Positions 8,058 through 15,142 of a stretch of DNA of 15,195 bases are shown here, piece by piece (within the stretch, counting starts at the first letter, position 1; each line of letters starts with the position of its first letter). The notes under the pieces are model-generated. The model did no database searches. It was not told the DNA's origin and was given only the letters and a program-made list of their open reading frames with translations. This DNA comes from Muribaculaceae bacterium (GTDB lineage Bacteria > Bacteroidota > Bacteroidia > Bacteroidales > Muribaculaceae), in contig VSPF01000064.1 of the NCBI GenBank assembly GCA_009775195.1, positions 1 through 15,195 of the forward strand. Reading direction: 5' to 3'. A program made the translations under genes and the position numbers.

Positions 8058-9624
8058 AACCCTGACCCTCCGCGTCGACCCGGCCACAGCGGCCATAACC
8101 GAGCGGCTTGCAGGCGAATGTGCACGCCAGTTGAAGATTGACAAAGACCGCATAAAACGGGTCGACATTACACGCCGGTCGATTGACGCCCGTCAACGTC
8201 GCGTAGCCGTCAACCTGACCGTAAAAGTACACGTCGACACTATCGACGAGTCTACGGTGACAGTAACCCCAATCATATATGGCAACGTGGCCGATGCCCG
8301 GCAGGTAATCATTGTCGGCGCGGGACCCGCCGGCTTGTTCGCGGCACTCGAGCTAATAGAGCTGGGCCTCAAACCGGTAATTCTCGAGCGAGGCAAGGAT
8401 GTTGACAGCCGCCGCCGCGACATGACGGCAATCAACCGCGAAGGCATCGTCGACCCCGACTCTAACTATTGCTTCGGCGAAGGCGGTGCCGGGGCTTACT
8501 CCGACGGCAAGCTGTATACCCGCAGCAAGAAACGCGGACCCGTCGACAAGGTATTGGGCATCTTCTACCGGCACGGGGCACAGCACGACATCTTGGTCGA
8601 CGCACATCCCCACATCGGCACCGACCGCCTGCCGGCCGTAATCAAGGCCATGCGCGAAACCATCCTCGCCTCGGGCGGCGAGGTACATTTCGGCACACGT
8701 GTCACCGGCCTGATTTTCAACGACGACAAAACAGCCGTGACCGGCGTCACCGACCGCGACGGGCGCCAATGGCATGGGCCCGTACTCCTCGCAACGGGGC
8801 ACTCGGCACGCGACGTCTACCACTTCCTGCGCGACCAAGGCATCGACATCGAGGCCAAAGGCATCGCCGTGGGCGTCCGCCTCGAACACCCCCAGGAATT
8901 GATTGACCGCCTACAATACCACTCGCCGCAAGGCCGTGGCAAATATCTGCCGGCAGCCGAATACTCGATGCTGACGCGCGTCGACGACCGCGCCGTATAT
9001 TCATTCTGCATGTGTCCCGGCGGATATATCATCCCTGCCGCAAGCGCCCCGGGCCAACTGGTTGTCAACGGCATGTCACCGGCCAACCGTGGCACACGCT
9101 GGGCAAATTCGGGCATGGTGGTAGAGGTGCTTCCCGAAGATATCGCCGACCCCGCCGACCCTGCCGACAAGCCGCTCAAGATGATGCACTACCAGGAAGA
9201 AATCGAACGCCGCTTTTTTGAGGCCGCTGGTGAAACCCAACAGGCCCCGGCGCAGCGCATGACCGACTTTGTTGCCGGGCGTGACTCTGCCGACCTGCCA
9301 CGCTCGTCCTATCCCCCCGGCCTGTTATGCCGCCGCATCGACAAACTGCTGCCCGGGCCCATAGCCCGCAGACTTCGCGAGGGCTTCAAAGTATTCGACA
9401 GCAAGCAGCACGGCTTCCTGAGCCACGACGCAGTGCTAATCGGCGACGAGACGCGCACGTCGTCGCCAGTGCGCATACCCCGTGACCGCGAGACACTTGC
9501 ACACATCACCATGCCCGGGCTCTACCCATGCGGCGAGGGTGCCGGTTACGCCGGCGGCATAGTGTCGGCGGCAATCGACGGCATCATGTCGGCCCGCGCA
9601 ATCGCCGCACAAATCAAGCAGTGA
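8050..9624 (+). CDS. FAD-dependent dehydrogenase, COG2509 family
   Basis: A 524-residue cytoplasmic flavoprotein of a conserved but biochemically uncharacterised family. Residues 1-75 form a small N-terminal domain (IDKDRIKRVDITRRSID). From 86 the FAD-binding Rossmann motif VIIVGAGPAGLFAALE appears, with Glu113 in ILERGKD placed to hold the ADP ribose. The family stretch CFGEGGAGAYSDGKLYTR is at 141-158. The C-terminal flavin-site motif YPCGEGAGYAGGIVSAAIDG lies near residue 491-510. VLLATGHSARDVY is the usual mid-domain signature. Length and motifs are complete. The ATG lies inside the last codons of the MATE gene (ATGACTGA), so translation is probably coupled. The reaction and electron acceptor are unknown, and fold similarity to geranylgeranyl-reductase-like and HI0933-like flavoproteins does not settle it. 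A probable terminator follows at 9667. Confidence 0.9.
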   Translation: MTETLTLRVDPATAAITERLAGECARQLKIDKDRIKRVDITRRSIDARQRRVAVNLTVKVHVDTIDESTVTVTPIIYGNVADARQVIIVGAGPAGLFAALELIELGLKPVILERGKDVDSRRRDMTAINREGIVDPDSNYCFGEGGAGAYSDGKLYTRSKKRGPVDKVLGIFYRHGAQHDILVDAHPHIGTDRLPAVIKAMRETILASGGEVHFGTRVTGLIFNDDKTAVTGVTDRDGRQWHGPVLLATGHSARDVYHFLRDQGIDIEAKGIAVGVRLEHPQELIDRLQYHSPQGRGKYLPAAEYSMLTRVDDRAVYSFCMCPGGYIIPAASAPGQLVVNGMSPANRGTRWANSGMVVEVLPEDIADPADPADKPLKMMHYQEEIERRFFEAAGETQQAPAQRMTDFVAGRDSADLPRSSYPPGLLCRRIDKLLPGPIARRLREGFKVFDSKQHGFLSHDAVLIGDETRTSSPVRIPRDRETLAHITMPGLYPCGEGAGYAGGIVSAAIDGIMSARAIAAQIKQ

Positions 9625-9666
9625 CAAATAGATGTCTCTCAACACATAGCATTAAAATATTTTAAC

Positions 9667-9715
9667 TCGCCTCGTCCGGACAGTCTTCATCCTATCCGGG
9701 CGATTTTAATTTTTT
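9667..9715 (+). terminator. Probable rho-independent terminator after the flavoprotein gene
   Basis: TCGC (9667-9670) pairs with GCGA (9700-9703) and CCGGA (9676-9680) with TCCGG (9695-9699), leaving a five-base bulge on the 5' side. An interrupted T tract (9704-9715) follows. A 14-bp A/T palindrome, TTAAAATATTTTAA, abuts it at 9652-9665. The rest of the 275-nt gap up to ndk is A+T-rich and holds the ndk promoter; I see no small gene in it. Confidence 0.55.
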
Positions 9716-9827
9716 ATGATTTTTTCGTAAACAAATATCATGCCGACCAAATAGCTATAAGTCAACACACTACAACTTCAAATTTTAAGCAGCTAAGGTT
9801 TTGTTCACACTTTTTACCACGAAAACA

Positions 9828-9859
9828 TTTGCTAAAGTGATTAAAAATCAGTAACTTTG
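9828..9859 (+). promoter_or_regulatory. Bacteroidota-type promoter of ndk
   Basis: A perfect -33 TTTG (9828-9831), 20 nt of spacer, and a perfect -7 TAACTTTG (9852-9859). Transcription should begin near 9865, leaving a leader of about 35 nt before the ndk ATG. Confidence 0.85.
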
Positions 9860-9899
9860 GGGAAAACAAAACCCTTTAACAAGCCTTAACACGCTCACC

Positions 9900-10361
9900 A
9901 TGGAGCAGACGTTTATAATTCTCAAACCGTCGACTATCAGCCGCAGCCTTGTAGGCGACGTATTGACGCGCTTTCAGCGCAAAGGACTGCGCATTGCCGG
10001 CATCAAGATGATGCAGCTCAACGAGCCTATCCTCCGCGAGCACTATGCCCATCTTGTCGACCGCCCCTTCTTCCCGAGCCTTCTGCGCTCGATGATGGCC
10101 ACCCCCGTCATCGTCGCCGTACTTGCCGGCAAAGATGCCGTAGCCGTAGTGCGCGCCATGACCGGTGCCACCAACAGCCGCGTAGCCGCCCCCGGCACCA
10201 TACGAGGAGACTTCGGCATGAGCGGACAGGAAAACATCATCCACGCATCCGACAGCCCCGAGAACGCCGTCATCGAAATCAACCGTTTCTTCAAGCCCGA
10301 AGAAATCTTCGACTACACCCTGCTCACCCAGGCGGCCACCTATGCCCCCGACGAACTGTAG
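9900..10361 (+). CDS. ndk: Nucleoside-diphosphate kinase
   Basis: Transfers the gamma phosphate of ATP to other (d)NDPs through a phosphohistidine, balancing NTP pools. It has 153 residues, the usual length plus a few. The catalytic histidine is His115 in ENIIHASDSPENA (111-123). ILKPSTIS (7-14) carries the conserved Lys9, and EHYAHL (47-52) and AMTGATNSRVAAPGTIRGDF (86-105) are the nucleotide-binding segments. The only mild deviation is ILKPS where many Ndk proteins have IKPD; Bacteroidota enzymes are often like this. The gene has its own strong promoter and is followed after 68 nt by the M23 peptidase gene, possibly on the same transcript. Confidence 0.97.
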   Translation: MEQTFIILKPSTISRSLVGDVLTRFQRKGLRIAGIKMMQLNEPILREHYAHLVDRPFFPSLLRSMMATPVIVAVLAGKDAVAVVRAMTGATNSRVAAPGTIRGDFGMSGQENIIHASDSPENAVIEINRFFKPEEIFDYTLLTQAATYAPDEL

Positions 10362-10384
10362 TTGTAAACGTCACACCAATCTCG

Positions 10385-10406
10385 AATCACTAACCCAATC
10401 ACTAAC
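10385..10406 (+). repeat. Tandem direct repeat in the leader of the M23 peptidase gene
   Basis: AATCACTAAC occurs at 10385-10394 and again at 10397-10406, separated by CC. The same decamer precedes TTTG in the ychF promoter (11466-11475). Here no TTTG follows either copy, so these may be decayed -7 regions or chance. Confidence 0.4.
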
Positions 10407-10429
10407 ACACAAAACTCCGCATCTCTCCG

Positions 10430-11401
10430 ATGAAAGGAATTTTAGCCACAGTCATCGCCGCCATGCTTGCTACAGCAGGCTTAACGGCCCAAACATATAA
10501 ACTGCCCGACCGCCACGCCGCCAGCCACGACAACCTGCTTGCAAACCAGGGCAATGCCGGCATCTCGGTCGAAAACACCACCAAATACCTCGAAGAGCTC
10601 TTCAACGAAGAAGAAGAGCCCGAATTTGACATCTACACCGAAGGCTGGGACAGCAAGCGTGTCAATTGCTACGGCAATGTCTCGGTGCCCTCGAGTGTGC
10701 AAATCGACGTGTCGAAATTCGCAATGCCCCACCCCGGCTACATCACCTCGCCCTACGGGTATCGCAAGCGTTTCCGCCGCATGCACAAAGGCGTGGACCT
10801 CAAGGTCAATATCGGCGACACCATCCGCGCAGCCTTCGACGGCCGTGTGCGTATCACCAACTTTGAGCGCCGTGGCTACGGCAACTATGTGGTGCTTCGC
10901 CATACCAACGACCTCGAGACCGTCTACGGCCACCTGTCGGGCTTCCTGGTAGAAGAAGGCCAGTATGTCAAAGTCGGCGACCCCATTGCCCTTGGCGGTA
11001 ACACAGGCCGCTCTACCGGCCCGCACCTGCACTTCGAGACTCGCTATATGGGCTATGCCATCAACCCTTGCGCAATCTTCGACTTCGCGAACCAGACCAC
11101 GCATACCGACGTCTTCACCTTCGACAAACGCACCTACCAGAATGCCCGCAACTTCTCGCCGGCTGCAAACTCGGAGTATGCCCGTCAATACCTCAAAGAC
11201 AACCCCAACAAGCCTTATGTGCGCCAGTCGAACACCGGCAGCAGTGCCCATGCGTCTACATCGAGCTACCGTGTCCGCAAGGGTGACACACTGAGCAAGA
11301 TTGCATCGCGCAACGGCACGACCGTGGCCCGTCTCTGCCGCCTCAACGGCCTTACCACCAAGTCGAAACTGAGCATCGGACAGCGCATAAAACTAAGATA
11401 A
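10430..11401 (+). CDS. Secreted M23 peptidoglycan endopeptidase with C-terminal LysM domain
   Basis: A 323-residue cell-wall hydrolase expected in the periplasm. Residues 1-20 form a signal peptide (hydrophobic LATVIAAMLATAGL, cleavage after TA-Q or nearby). An acidic linker (about 55-70) precedes the LytM/M23 domain, about 100-215. All zinc ligands and catalytic histidines are present: His119 and Asp123 in MHKGVDL, His168 in VYGHLSG, and His199/His201 in GPHLHFE, so it should be an active zinc endopeptidase rather than an EnvC/NlpD-type activator. A single LysM repeat (about 279-322, YRVRKGDTLSKIASRNGTT) binds glycan strands. Such domain order is common for enzymes that cut cross-links to allow wall growth or daughter-cell separation. 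The start ATG at 10430 gives an intact signal peptide. The leader (10362-10429) contains a tandem 12-nt repeat but no clear -7 element. Confidence 0.93.
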   Translation: MKGILATVIAAMLATAGLTAQTYKLPDRHAASHDNLLANQGNAGISVENTTKYLEELFNEEEEPEFDIYTEGWDSKRVNCYGNVSVPSSVQIDVSKFAMPHPGYITSPYGYRKRFRRMHKGVDLKVNIGDTIRAAFDGRVRITNFERRGYGNYVVLRHTNDLETVYGHLSGFLVEEGQYVKVGDPIALGGNTGRSTGPHLHFETRYMGYAINPCAIFDFANQTTHTDVFTFDKRTYQNARNFSPAANSEYARQYLKDNPNKPYVRQSNTGSSAHASTSSYRVRKGDTLSKIASRNGTTVARLCRLNGLTTKSKLSIGQRIKLR

Positions 11402-11471
11402 ATCAAGATTATCACGGAGGTATTGTGCGCTATTTAGCAGTATATCATATCTCCATGTTATAAAAAATCAC

Positions 11472-11479
11472 TAACTTTG
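11472..11479 (+). promoter_or_regulatory. -7 promoter element of ychF
   Basis: TAACTTTG matches the Bacteroidota -7 consensus and is preceded by the same A-rich context (AAAAATCA) as the ndk promoter. No TTTG stands 19-21 nt upstream, so the -33 element is weak or absent. Its last four bases are also the first bases of the inverted repeat at 11476-11518. Confidence 0.6.
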
Positions 11480-11518
11480 CACAATGAAACGCCGTCACAG
11501 GCAGTTTCATTGTGCAAA
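11476..11518. repeat. Perfect 15-bp inverted repeat between the M23 peptidase gene and ychF
   Basis: TTTGCACAATGAAAC (11476-11490) is exactly complementary to GTTTCATTGTGCAAA (11504-11518). GCC (11491-11493) and GGC (11500-11502) extend the stem by three pairs with one bulged A, leaving a six-base loop. AAAATTTTG follows on the plus strand. It could terminate transcripts from the peptidase gene, act as an operator at the ychF promoter, or both. Confidence 0.85.
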
Positions 11519-11550
11519 ATTTTGTAATCAGCTGAAAAATAAAAAGATAT

Positions 11551-12654
11551 ATGGCACTACAATGCGGCATCGTCGGCCTGCCTAATGTCGGCAAATCAAC
11601 ATTGTTCAATTGCTTGTCGAACGCCAAGGCCCAGTCGGCCAACTTTCCCTTCTGCACTATCGAACCCAACGTGGGCGTAATCACCGTACCCGACGACCGC
11701 CTGACAAAGCTTGTGGAAATGTGCAAGCCCAAATCGGTCGTGCCCGCCACTGTAGAGATTGTTGATATTGCCGGCCTGGTCAAAGGCGCGTCGAAAGGCG
11801 AGGGCCTGGGCAACAAATTCCTTGCCAACATACGCGAGACTGATGCAATCATACATGTGCTCCGATGCTTCGACGACGACAACATCACCCATGTCGACGG
11901 CTCGGTCGACCCCGTGCGCGACAAGGAAATCATCGACATGGAGCTGCAAATCAAAGACCTTGAGACCGTAGAGACACGCCTCGCCAAAACCATCAAGGCA
12001 GCCCAGACCGGAGCCGACAAGTCGGCAAAAATGCAGGCCGCCGTATTGACACGACTCAAAGAAGCCCTCGAGAAAGGCAAGCCGGCACGCTCGGTGACAT
12101 TCGACTCGGAAGAAGACGAGCGCTTCGCACGCGACCTCTTCCTGCTCACATCCAAGCCCGTGCTTTATGTTTGCAACGTCGACGACGAAGCCGCAGCTTC
12201 GGGCAACCACTATGTCGAGGCCGTCCGCGAGGCCATCAAGGACGAAGGGGCCGGACTCCTGGTTGTCGCCGCGCGCACCGAAAGCGAGATTGCCGAACTC
12301 GACACATGGGAAGAACGCCAGGAGTTCCTCGCCGAAATCGGCCTGACCGAGTCGGGCGTATCGCGCCTCATCCGCGCCGCCTATGCCCTGCTCGACCTTC
12401 AGACATATTTCACCGCCGGCCCTGACGAGGTTCGCGCATGGACCTTCCGCCGAGGCTCGAAAGCACCCAAATGCGCCGGTATTATCCACACCGACTTCGA
12501 GAAAGGCTTTATCCGCGCCGAGGTTATCAAATATGACGACTATGTAAGCCTCGGAGGCGAGACCGCCGTGCGCGAAGCCGGCAAAATGGCCGTCGAAGGC
12601 AAAGAATACGTTGTAAACGACGGCGACATAATGCACTTCAGATTTAACGTCTAA
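11551..12654 (+). CDS. ychF: Redox-regulated ATPase YchF (Obg-family, OLA1 homologue)
   Basis: A P-loop NTPase of the Obg/YchF branch that associates with ribosomes and prefers ATP; it modulates stress responses. It has 367 residues, the normal length. The P-loop is GLPNVGKST (9-17), switch I region NFPFCTIEPN (31-40), and the G3 motif DIAGLVKGASKGEGLGN (72-88). A coiled-coil helical insert occupies about 125-185. The nucleotide-base motif that in YchF reads NxxE is Asn209-Val-Asp-Asp212 here, a conservative E-to-D change if my alignment is right. The C-terminal TGS domain (about 284-366) includes TYFTAGPDEVRAWTFRRGSK and ends in DGDIMHFRFNV. The gene stands alone with its own -7 element; downstream is a palindrome cluster with a terminator-like hairpin. 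Confidence 0.97.
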   Translation: MALQCGIVGLPNVGKSTLFNCLSNAKAQSANFPFCTIEPNVGVITVPDDRLTKLVEMCKPKSVVPATVEIVDIAGLVKGASKGEGLGNKFLANIRETDAIIHVLRCFDDDNITHVDGSVDPVRDKEIIDMELQIKDLETVETRLAKTIKAAQTGADKSAKMQAAVLTRLKEALEKGKPARSVTFDSEEDERFARDLFLLTSKPVLYVCNVDDEAAASGNHYVEAVREAIKDEGAGLLVVAARTESEIAELDTWEERQEFLAEIGLTESGVSRLIRAAYALLDLQTYFTAGPDEVRAWTFRRGSKAPKCAGIIHTDFEKGFIRAEVIKYDDYVSLGGETAVREAGKMAVEGKEYVVNDGDIMHFRFNV

Positions 12655-12693
12655 AACTCTCGCCGATACCGGGCCAAAATATAACTTATAAGA

Positions 12694-12875
12694 GTCCTCG
12701 AAGAGGACAATTTAATGGTTAACCCCACGATTATTCGTGGGGTAGTCATGGAATCAATACAATAATAATCCTCGGAGAGGATGCAATCGACGGGAAATGT
12801 GTCGTTTGCGACCTCTCCGAGGTCTTTTTGTCTTAGAGTTCTTTGGGAATCCCCACCAATGATGGTGGGGTTAAC
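12694..12875. repeat. Nested REP-like palindrome cluster (REPIN-like) between convergent genes
   Basis: The 286-nt gap between ychF and the TonB receptor is mostly this structure. (a) GTCCTC-GAA-GAGGAC hairpin at 12694-12708. (b) Hairpin ACCCCACGA/TCGTGGGGT at 12722-12743. (c) TCCTC-GGA-GAGGA at 12769-12781. (d) GACCTC-TCC-GAGGTC at 12810-12824. (e) Hairpin CCCCACCA/TGGTGGGG at 12851-12870. In addition (b) and (e) form an outer inverted pair, with GTTAACCCCAC (12718-12728) exactly complementary to GTGGGGTTAAC (12865-12875). Likewise (c) and (d) form an inner inverted pair, with CCTCGGAGAGG (12770-12780) complementary to CCTCTCCGAGG (12812-12822). Palindromes in inverted pairs are the layout of REPIN elements, which are moved by RAYT transposases encoded elsewhere. 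No transposase is in the window. Confidence 0.8.
12770..12829 (+). terminator. Long hairpin with T tract, probable ychF terminator
   Basis: The inner inverted pair of the palindrome cluster extends into GCAA/TTGC (12783-12786 with 12806-12809) and CGAC/GTCG (12788-12791 with 12801-12804) around a short loop, giving about 19 pairs with a few mismatches. TTTTT follows at 12825-12829. Even the small hairpin 12810-12824 alone fits a rho-independent terminator. Confidence 0.6.
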
Positions 12876-12940
12876 TACAAAAACATCGTCTCCAACGACT
12901 TACATTTGACACACCATCATCATTTTAAATATATCCACAA

Positions 12941-15142
12941 TTATATCCTTACCCTGACGGTGGCGCCGAGGAGACGCGGAAGACCGCGCTGCACAAAGGT
13001 ATTGCCGATAGAGACGAAATAGAAGGTGTTGTAGCGCGTGGCGGTGAAATTGTCGGCCCACAGTCGCAACGACCAATGGGGAGCATCGAAAGCCACCGAG
13101 ACAGACGGCTGACAGTAGAACGGCTGCGAAACGGTGTTTGCCTCGTTCCAATAAATATTGCCTACACACCGAGCCGAGACATTAAGCGATGGCGTGACCT
13201 CCATAAACCGTAGCGGCGTTATACGCCAGTTCACCTCGCCAAAGAGGGTATTAGACGGTGCATACGGAACGCGCTTGCCGCGATAGTCGTTGCGGCCGTC
13301 GTTGTATTTCCTAAAGGTAGCATTTGTATACCCATATGAAGCGCGGAGAGTCAAATCGTCGACGGGCTTCCATGTGGCAGCCAGTTCGACACCCATGCTG
13401 CGGGTGCGCCCGGCATTGGTCATCATACGGCCTGTGGTGGTGCCGGGAGGAAAGACCGTAAGCTGCTGGTTGCGGCAGTCGATATAGAACAGGGCGGCAT
13501 CGACACTGAGGCCGTGCCCCGGTTGCCAGTGAGCCCCGAGCTCGTAGTTGAGGCTCCATTCGGGCTTATATGACACGACTTTGTCGAAAGTGTACAACTC
13601 GCTCAGTCCCATTATACTCATAATGCGCTGCTGCAGCACGTCACTAAACATCTGCGTGTTATAACCACCGGCCTTGTAACCTTTTGAGAAAGTAAAATAC
13701 GGAGAAAACGACCCGCTGCGCGAAATCGTGAACTTAGGCAGCAGTTCGACGTATGTATGCGAAATATCACCCCTGTCGTCGATATTGACAGGAGTATGCG
13801 AGTACACCTCTTCGGCACCGTCGGGCAGCTTGTGGTAAGTAGTAAAGCCAGTGTTGGTAAAGCTGTGATAACGCAGAGACGTCTTCTCAATATCGAGCCT
13901 CAACCCGGCCTCGACGCGCCAGTCGCCAAAGCTGTAGGTGCTCTCATGATAAAGGGCGAAACCGCCGCTACGCAGCTCAAAATCACTACCGAGTACAAAT
14001 CTGCGGTCATCCCAGCGGATAGGGTAATCGGGGTTGATGTCGTTGCGGTGAGCCTCGATTAGCCTACTGATACCTGTATCCTTAAATGTGACCGGGGCCT
14101 CCATGTGGGTAGATTTGTAGAAGGCATACACACCGCCGAGCCAGCTATACGCCCCGCGAGAGCCACGGGTAAACAAATCTTCGGAAAAGGCCCACTCACG
14201 ACGCGACTGCTCGAGGGTAAAGTAATCGAGCGGCATAAAATCCTGGTCGAGGTTCATGCAGTCGTCGAGATATTGCAGCGACGTGACCGACGTGACTACC
14301 ACGCGCTTACCGGCCCACGCCACGGTGAGTGCATCGGCAAACGACGAACGCCTGTAGGCACACGTATCCGCATAGGCAATCTCGCCTGTCTGATACGAAG
14401 CGTATGGATATCCGTGCTGGCGCCCCGTTGTAAACACGGCGGTATTTGCCAGCGACAGCCGCCCGATGGGGTGCCATGCAGTCTTCCAACGCACCGAACC
14501 GCTATTCTCACGACCCGTCAAAGAGTTGTCGTAAGTGTTACGCCAAAAGCCGTCGGTATGCTTGAACTGCCCGGCGATGCTCATGCCGAGTCCGTCGCTA
14601 AACTTACCGTAATACGAGGCCGAAGCCTTTACCGTGTTTCCTGTTCCATACTCGGCCATCGCCCTTAGGCCCTTGGTTTTCAAAGGCGAGAGGGTACGGA
14701 CATTTATCTGACCACCCATGGTGTTGCGGCCATTGAGGACAGACTGTGCGCCACGTAGCACCTCGATATTCTCGATATCGGCAATGTCGAAATCGTAGTT
14801 ATCCTTGTTGAGATAGGGGATATTGTCGACCGATAGGCCCACCACGGGCTGGTCAATCCGTGCCCCGAGACCGCGCACATAAATCGACGATGTCATGCGC
14901 GAACCATAATCGGGCATATAAAAATTGGGGGCAACCACGCCCAGGCCCTTAGGAGCCTCGATGCCGAGTCGCCTTGCCTCGGCACCGCTGACAGTTGTCA
15001 CAGCCTCTACGGCAGTACCGCCGTCGGGCATCTGCTTTACACCCATAACCTCGAGAGGGCGCAGTTGATGCGCCCTCAGGCTGTCGCCGGCCCATGAGGC
15101 TACGCCAAGCGTCAGCATCAAAGGTGCTAATAGTTTTCTCAT
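12941..15142 (-). CDS. TonB-dependent outer-membrane receptor
   Basis: A ligand-gated outer-membrane beta-barrel that imports a scarce nutrient with energy from TonB-ExbBD. It has 733 residues. A signal peptide (about 1-18, KLLAPLMLTLGVASWAG) is followed by a possible TonB box (LEVMGV, 30-35). The plug domain (about 45-150) contains SSIYVRGLGARIDQPVVGL (85-103), IADIENIEVLRGAQSVLNGR (120-139) and TMGGQINVRT. A 22-strand barrel should fill the rest, with aromatic-rich strands and SKGYKAGGYNTQMF in the second half. It lacks the carboxypeptidase-like N-terminal domain of SusC-type receptors and no SusD gene is adjacent, so a glycan receptor is unlikely; a siderophore, cobalamin or thiamin-type ligand fits better. 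It is transcribed towards ychF. The C-terminus ends in Ile rather than the usual Phe/Trp. The leader at the window edge may hold a riboswitch tail. Confidence 0.94.
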   Translation of the reverse strand: MRKLLAPLMLTLGVASWAGDSLRAHQLRPLEVMGVKQMPDGGTAVEAVTTVSGAEARRLGIEAPKGLGVVAPNFYMPDYGSRMTSSIYVRGLGARIDQPVVGLSVDNIPYLNKDNYDFDIADIENIEVLRGAQSVLNGRNTMGGQINVRTLSPLKTKGLRAMAEYGTGNTVKASASYYGKFSDGLGMSIAGQFKHTDGFWRNTYDNSLTGRENSGSVRWKTAWHPIGRLSLANTAVFTTGRQHGYPYASYQTGEIAYADTCAYRRSSFADALTVAWAGKRVVVTSVTSLQYLDDCMNLDQDFMPLDYFTLEQSRREWAFSEDLFTRGSRGAYSWLGGVYAFYKSTHMEAPVTFKDTGISRLIEAHRNDINPDYPIRWDDRRFVLGSDFELRSGGFALYHESTYSFGDWRVEAGLRLDIEKTSLRYHSFTNTGFTTYHKLPDGAEEVYSHTPVNIDDRGDISHTYVELLPKFTISRSGSFSPYFTFSKGYKAGGYNTQMFSDVLQQRIMSIMGLSELYTFDKVVSYKPEWSLNYELGAHWQPGHGLSVDAALFYIDCRNQQLTVFPPGTTTGRMMTNAGRTRSMGVELAATWKPVDDLTLRASYGYTNATFRKYNDGRNDYRGKRVPYAPSNTLFGEVNWRITPLRFMEVTPSLNVSARCVGNIYWNEANTVSQPFYCQPSVSVAFDAPHWSLRLWADNFTATRYNTFYFVSIGNTFVQRGLPRLLGATVRVRI

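Noticed and set aside
11596..12636. Long antisense open frame (346 codons) opposite ychF, and similar ones at 323-1129, 2028-2909 and 10481-11251
   Set aside because: They lie exactly opposite well-identified genes, show no recognisable domains, and arise from the G+C-rich codon bias that removes stop codons on the other strand.
12694..12875. CRISPR array
   Set aside because: The repeats are palindromes in inverted orientation with unequal spacing, not direct repeats with regular spacers, and no cas gene is present.
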